Shown: positions 9,003 to 12,426 of the stretch, in pieces
Layout: the number at the start of each line of letters is the position of its first letter
How positions within the stretch are numbered: position 1 is the first letter of the stretch
Position numbers and translations under genes: made by a program
DNA from: Diplocarpon mali
Lineage: Eukaryota > Ascomycota > Leotiomycetes > Helotiales > Drepanopezizaceae
Assembly: GCA_024741835.1 (NCBI GenBank)
Contig: JAENRP010000656.1
Coordinates: 1 to 12,426, forward strand
DNA length: 12,426 bases
Direction of reading: 5' to 3'
Notes under the pieces: generated by a model
The model's input: the letters and a program-made list of their open reading frames with translations, nothing else
Database searches by the model: none
Told to the model about the DNA's origin: nothing

Positions 9003-10182
9003 TAGTAAGATTGAAGAACGGGCGTCTCTGTCTTTCCAGACGAAACCTCTTTGGAGCTTACCGACTGATCGTAGAATTCCACCTGGACCCACTAGAGGTG
9101 GGGGAGGCGAGGGGTGAAGCTAGCAGTCGTCTTCGCGAAGGTCGCGGAGCCAATTTTTACTCTTGACCCAGTCACACATTGCTTTGGTGACGCTCGGCGG
9201 TCGGCTTGGGGAGACAATCATTCTTTTTCGTTCTTTACAGGAAATTATGTTCCGGGGTGGCATCATCTATCTGTAGCTGTTCAAGGACTTTGCCATCAAG
9301 GAAGAACCAGGGGTGATTATGCTAGTATATATTTGAGGGAAAGCAATCAAAGCCTGAGATAGTGATGAGTTATTATCAGTTAAGCTTTCCGTTAAAACAG
9401 AGGCGTTAGTAACAGCTGGACCATCGGTGGCCTTGTTTAAATTGAGTAAATCTGGTAAATTTGCTTTCAATACTTGTAGATCCTGGATTTCATTTGGCGT
9501 TACTGGAACTGCGGAGTTGATCTTTGTGTCTGAAGAATTTGCATCTCCTGAAAACGCAATAGCCATGGCTCCTGATTCTGGATTATTGAAGCCTGGCTAG
9601 CTAGAGGTCCCTCGTCTAAGGACTCGAGTCTTCCAAGGACAGACAGAATGATGCTTCGACCCGGCCACGATCAACTACCGGCAATGTCTTGAAGACAGAT
9701 TTGCTCTTAGCGCTTGTAATAGCGCTACTTGGTTGTAGATCCGGCGAGTGCGAGCCAAGCTCTAAATTAGGCTTCGAAGCTGCGCTTGATGCGAATAAGC
9801 CATGTCATCAACAAACCAGGAGACAAGACGACCCTTGAAATTAGAGTTGATTGTTGTGAAGGTGACTTGAATATCTGGTGATTTGCTCGTAGAGAAAGTG
9901 GAGTGAGTTTTAGAAGTTTCAAGTAAACTTTTCGAGAGCTGTAGTGAGACGAGCCTGGGTCGGCAATTATTGAATTTCTAAACCGGGACTCGTTGCTGTT
10001 TCGTCTGATTTTTACTCAGTCTGAGGGATACTCGCTGATGGTATGCTTGGTACGGGGGTAGTTTTGCTGGTCTCGCAGCTGCCACCCACGTATGAGCCAA
10101 ACAGTCTTGGAGTCAAAGGTGAAGGTGACTTGGTATCGGATCCCGTGGGTTCATCCGCAATTCTTCGCCTTCAATAACACAT
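9003..10182 (-). pseudogene. Decayed upstream part of the endonuclease gene, coding remnants in two frames
   Basis: The minus strand shows protein-like stretches that alternate between two frames. From upstream down they are as follows. A Ser/Thr/Pro-rich run at about 10150-9922 is broken by TAA at 10012-10014 and 9967-9969 and by TGA at 9919-9921. A run at about 9930-9790 includes VTFTTINSNFKGRLVSWF. A Ser-rich run at about 9798-9619 ends in TAG. An acidic, Asn/Thr-rich run covers 9566-9320. A short run at 9318-9238 (PWFFLDGKVLEQLQIDDATP) ends in TAA. The frame then returns to that of the endonuclease loop, with TAGs at 9267-9269 and 9120-9122. No conserved domain was recognised. Proximity, strand and the shared frame suggest one ancestral gene broken by indels and nonsense changes. 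Some frame changes could be introns. Confidence 0.45.
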
Positions 10183-10976
10183 TTGAACGGATAAGAGACG
10201 ATGATTTCAATTTTTGCTCACTTATTTCAGTTGCAAACTGAGCACAGATAAGTGCTAGCGAAATGATTGCATGAATGTTCTGGAAATAGCAGTGTATTGA
10301 CCCTTCCATGCGTAAGTTTTATTATGAAAAACCTAGATTTAAATTCCATGGCAGTTTCGTGAGTCTGATGTGTCGAGGAACGTTTCTTCATCGCCTGTTC
10401 GCAGGTATTTATTGACTTCTGCATGATACTATGATTAGACTTGGTTGCGGCCACTGACCTGAGTTCCAATATGGAACAGCTAACTTGCACTCGGGCTTGC
10501 AGCGCGTACCCAGCTGCAAAGCCAGAACATATAAATGGGCTGGAAAAGTGAACACATACATTACATCCGGAAATGAGGATATTGCATTGAGAAGAAAAAG
10601 ATTCTTATGTGGTGTAAAATAGACTGGTAATATGCTGATCAAATCACGTATAGTCAAAGAAGCTATTTTATGCCACGCTAACTGAAAGATATCCGTGTTG
10701 AACAATCGAAGCACGTGTTTTCCCAAAACAGAAAGGACGAGGGCAAGCGCGCTTGTCAACAGCTCGTTTCTTGCGTTTCCTGCGTTTTCCTCACAATGAG
10801 GGCCTCACCTTGTCAGTAAAGCGTCCGAACTACTCTTCCATCACGAATGGCTCGATACATCGTCTTACTGAGATTGTCCGGAATACAACTCCGCATAGAC
10901 GACAGCGAGAGTAGTGAGCGCAAGTAAAAACAAACTCTCTCCACTTCTCGACAGATTTCCTGCCTCCGCTTTAAAG
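10183..10976. other. Intergenic region, nothing assigned
   Basis: I saw no RNA gene, repeat or convincing coding frame. Open frames of 87-116 codons on the minus strand have no recognisable motif, and I treat them as chance. The right end should hold the promoter of the plus-strand gene at 11051. A CT-rich run (10931-10950) just before the proposed 5'-UTR intron is the sort of tract often seen near fungal transcription starts. No TATA box stands out. Confidence 0.5.
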
Positions 10977-11050
10977 GTATCCCACTACCACAGGCACAAA
11001 AAATAAGTAGAAGGAAAAACAAGAGTTCAAAGGTGCTAACCAAGTAATAG
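10977..11050 (+). other. Predicted 5'-UTR intron (74 nt)
   Basis: Just before the ATG at 11051 the sequence reads GTGCTAACCAAGTAATAG: a strong GCTAAC branch-site match about 10 bases from a TAG acceptor. A GTATCC donor at 10977 would give a 74-nt intron, a usual fungal length. The spliced frame upstream has no ATG before its stop at 10896-10898, so the intron would lie in the 5' UTR with the start codon as the first triplet of the next exon. The donor is only moderately good, and another upstream GT is possible. Confidence 0.5.
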
Positions 11051-12331
11051 ATGCCCACTCCCTGCCCAAATTGCATCCGCTTCCACTACGGCGAATGCAA
11101 CAACGAGATCAAGCAATGCTTCGAGTGCCAGGGCTTCGGCCACCTCGAACGATACTGTCCGAACCGGAGGGTTCACATTCAACATATCCCTGGCCAGCCC
11201 CTAGCAGGCACGCGTTCGTGGTGCGAGATGCACGGCTTGGACAGTGACCCCGAGCTCAAGAAGCGGATCCTGAACGCGCTCAAGATGAACCCGGGAAGCG
11301 CACTCTTCATCAACAATGTGTGCATATATACGGGCAGCGAGAAGCACTTTGATGGGAGAAACCTACCGTCGAGGGGTAGAGACCTGGAAGATCGCATGGT
11401 TCGTGACCGCGGGCGGACGAGATCACCACGACGGCCAATCCGACTCTCACGCTCTCCACCGGTACCTAGATACCGCGACAAGTCTCCCAGACGCGATGAT
11501 TTCTACCGCGGACCTTCAGATCTCTTCGGACCATACAGATATGAAGCGCGATACCGCTCTCGCAGTCCCATCCGCTACCGCCGCCGCACACCATCCCCCT
11601 ACGGGTTCCCCTCCTATGCACCAGGTCGCGAGCCAGTCTATAGACCACGTTCCCCATGCTACGCGAGGGATAGCAATGCTGTCATTTACGAGGCCCGTGG
11701 ATGGGGTGCTGAGAATAGGGCGCCCCTGCGTGCTGTGCAACCTGTGAGGTTCAGCATGCCACCTCCGGAGCTCAAGAAGCAAGTTGCTGTGGCGTTGAAT
11801 GGTCGTTCTGCTCTTGTTACTCCGCATGGACTTTCCATCAAGGCAGCAAACAGCGATATATCTGGTGTACTCCAGACTAGAGACACGAACGCCAGGCACG
11901 TGAACGGTGCCAAGGAACCCCAGTTACAGTCAAAGCCCATCAAGGGGAGCCAGCCTCAATCCCAAGCGGCAGCTTTCAATGCTTTTAAAGAGTCGCAATT
12001 GCTATCGCAAAAGATAAAGACGTCAGATTCGCGAAGGAGCTCACCCCGGCAATTCTCGGAAGGTGTAGATTATGGTCATGTCGAGGACCCCCATTTTGTG
12101 CTCGGGATCACTAGAGGAGCTGGAAGACATGAGCAAGCCTCCCCTACCCTGTACCCAAAATTTCCGGTCGAAATTGGAGCTGCGTGCTAATTCCGAACCA
12201 GAATCATTGACGCCTACACACAACGCATGAGCGAAGTCGAGGAGGAACGCAAAGCCGACCAGGTCTGGGATATACAGGTTCCCCAAGCCGTGTGGGAGGA
12301 AAGCATAGAGATTCTGTCGTGCTGTATTTAG
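11051..12331 (+). CDS. Double CCHC zinc-knuckle protein with RS-like domain (two exons: 11051-12150, 12202-12331)
   Basis: It is probably an RNA- or single-stranded nucleic-acid-binding protein, inferred from its motifs. Two zinc knuckles open the protein: C5-x2-C8-x3-H12-x3-C16, a shortened form, and C23-x2-C26-x4-H31-x4-C36, the classic CCHC form. Residues about 118-205 form an Arg/Ser/Pro-rich domain with repeated RSP, KSPRR, RSRSP, RTPSP and RPRSP units, like the RS regions of splicing factors and typical SR-kinase targets. No RRM was seen. The rest is mostly Gln/Ser-rich and likely disordered. The ATG at 11051 is preceded in frame by TAG and is the first available start. Unspliced, the frame ends at 12188-12190 (379 residues). 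With the 12151-12201 intron removed it continues in frame to TAG at 12329-12331, giving 409 residues with a charged C-terminal segment ending in CCI. The codons are free of RIP signs. I know no gene name for it. Confidence 0.85.
12151..12201 (+). other. Predicted 51-nt intron containing the apparent stop codon
   Basis: Donor GTACCC at 12151, branch-like GCTAAT at about 12186-12191 and acceptor CAG at 12199-12201 fit a short fungal intron. Its length is a multiple of three, so the frame is unchanged and the TAA at 12188-12190, which is part of the branch sequence, is removed. After the acceptor the frame stays open for a coherent acidic segment (AYTQRMSEVEEERKADQVWD). The donor is not the best fungal consensus. 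Retention would give the 379-residue form. Confidence 0.6.
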
Positions 12332-12426
12332 AGGTGGATTCTCAGTGGTGGCAGAAGCTTGTAAAATTCTACTCTAACTATATACCTGAGCTCCCTTTAT
12401 AGAAGTGCTCCGTGGCCACTTCAGGG
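12332..12426 (+). other. 3' flank of the zinc-knuckle gene
   Basis: This is presumably the 3' UTR. No clear polyadenylation signal or downstream gene is visible before the window ends. Confidence 0.4.

Noticed and set aside
9597..9764. Three further in-frame TAGs (9597, 9675, 9762) as nonsense mutations of the endonuclease gene
   Set aside because: A competing Ser-rich frame reads better over 9798-9619, so these TAGs are probably not in a coding frame.
10227..10759. Minus-strand frames of 87 and 116 codons
   Set aside because: No recognisable domain, they overlap in different frames, and their make-up looks like chance translation.
11179..11943. Minus-strand and alternate plus-strand frames inside the zinc-knuckle gene
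   Set aside because: They shadow the real coding frame, which has clear CCHC and RS motifs.
1..12426. CRISPR array, rRNA, tRNA or bacterial-type operon signals
   Set aside because: No spaced direct repeats, no cloverleaf or rRNA-like sequence recognised, and the gene structure is eukaryotic.

Overview
The window looks like nuclear DNA of a filamentous ascomycete (Pezizomycotina-type fungus). The evidence is a Ty3/Gypsy retrotransposon whose decay looks like repeat-induced point mutation (RIP), short introns with CTAA-type branch sites, and a protein-coding gene of fungal style. I cannot name the species from the sequence.

Layout. Positions 1-344 are host flank: an AT-rich low-complexity tract followed by a C-rich stretch. 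Positions 350-7925 hold one complete LTR retrotransposon, about 7.6 kb, transcribed on the minus strand. It has 134-bp LTRs and sits between two copies of CCCCC, the probable target duplication. Its gag-protease frame (about 7740 to 4493) and its RT-RNase H-integrase frame (about 4495 to 738) can both be followed end to end. Stop codons and transition-type missense changes riddle both frames, but I saw no net frameshift within either, so the element is a dead copy. The host sequence resumes abruptly, GC-rich and RIP-free, at 7931.

Positions 8403 to about 10180 (minus strand) carry broken coding sequence. Its 3' part encodes the zinc-binding loop of a His-Me finger (I-PpoI-like) endonuclease, with ligand spacing that matches the family exactly except for one His replaced by Arg. 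Upstream are Ser/Thr/Pro-rich coding remnants in two alternating frames with several stops. Positions about 10183-10976 hold nothing I can assign.

Positions 11051-12331 (plus strand) contain the only gene that looks intact. It encodes a protein with two N-terminal CCHC zinc knuckles and an Arg/Ser/Pro (RS-like) middle, and is probably an RNA-binding protein. The sequence suggests a 5'-UTR intron ending exactly at its ATG and a 51-nt intron near its 3' end. That intron contains what would otherwise be the stop codon, and removing it gives 409 residues.

The three coding units show no functional link. The window reads as a gene next to a decayed endonuclease gene and a RIP-inactivated retroelement. 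I did not find a convincing new system. The points most worth checking are the endonuclease remnant, the frame arrangement and protease motif of the retroelement, and the intron-embedded stop codon.
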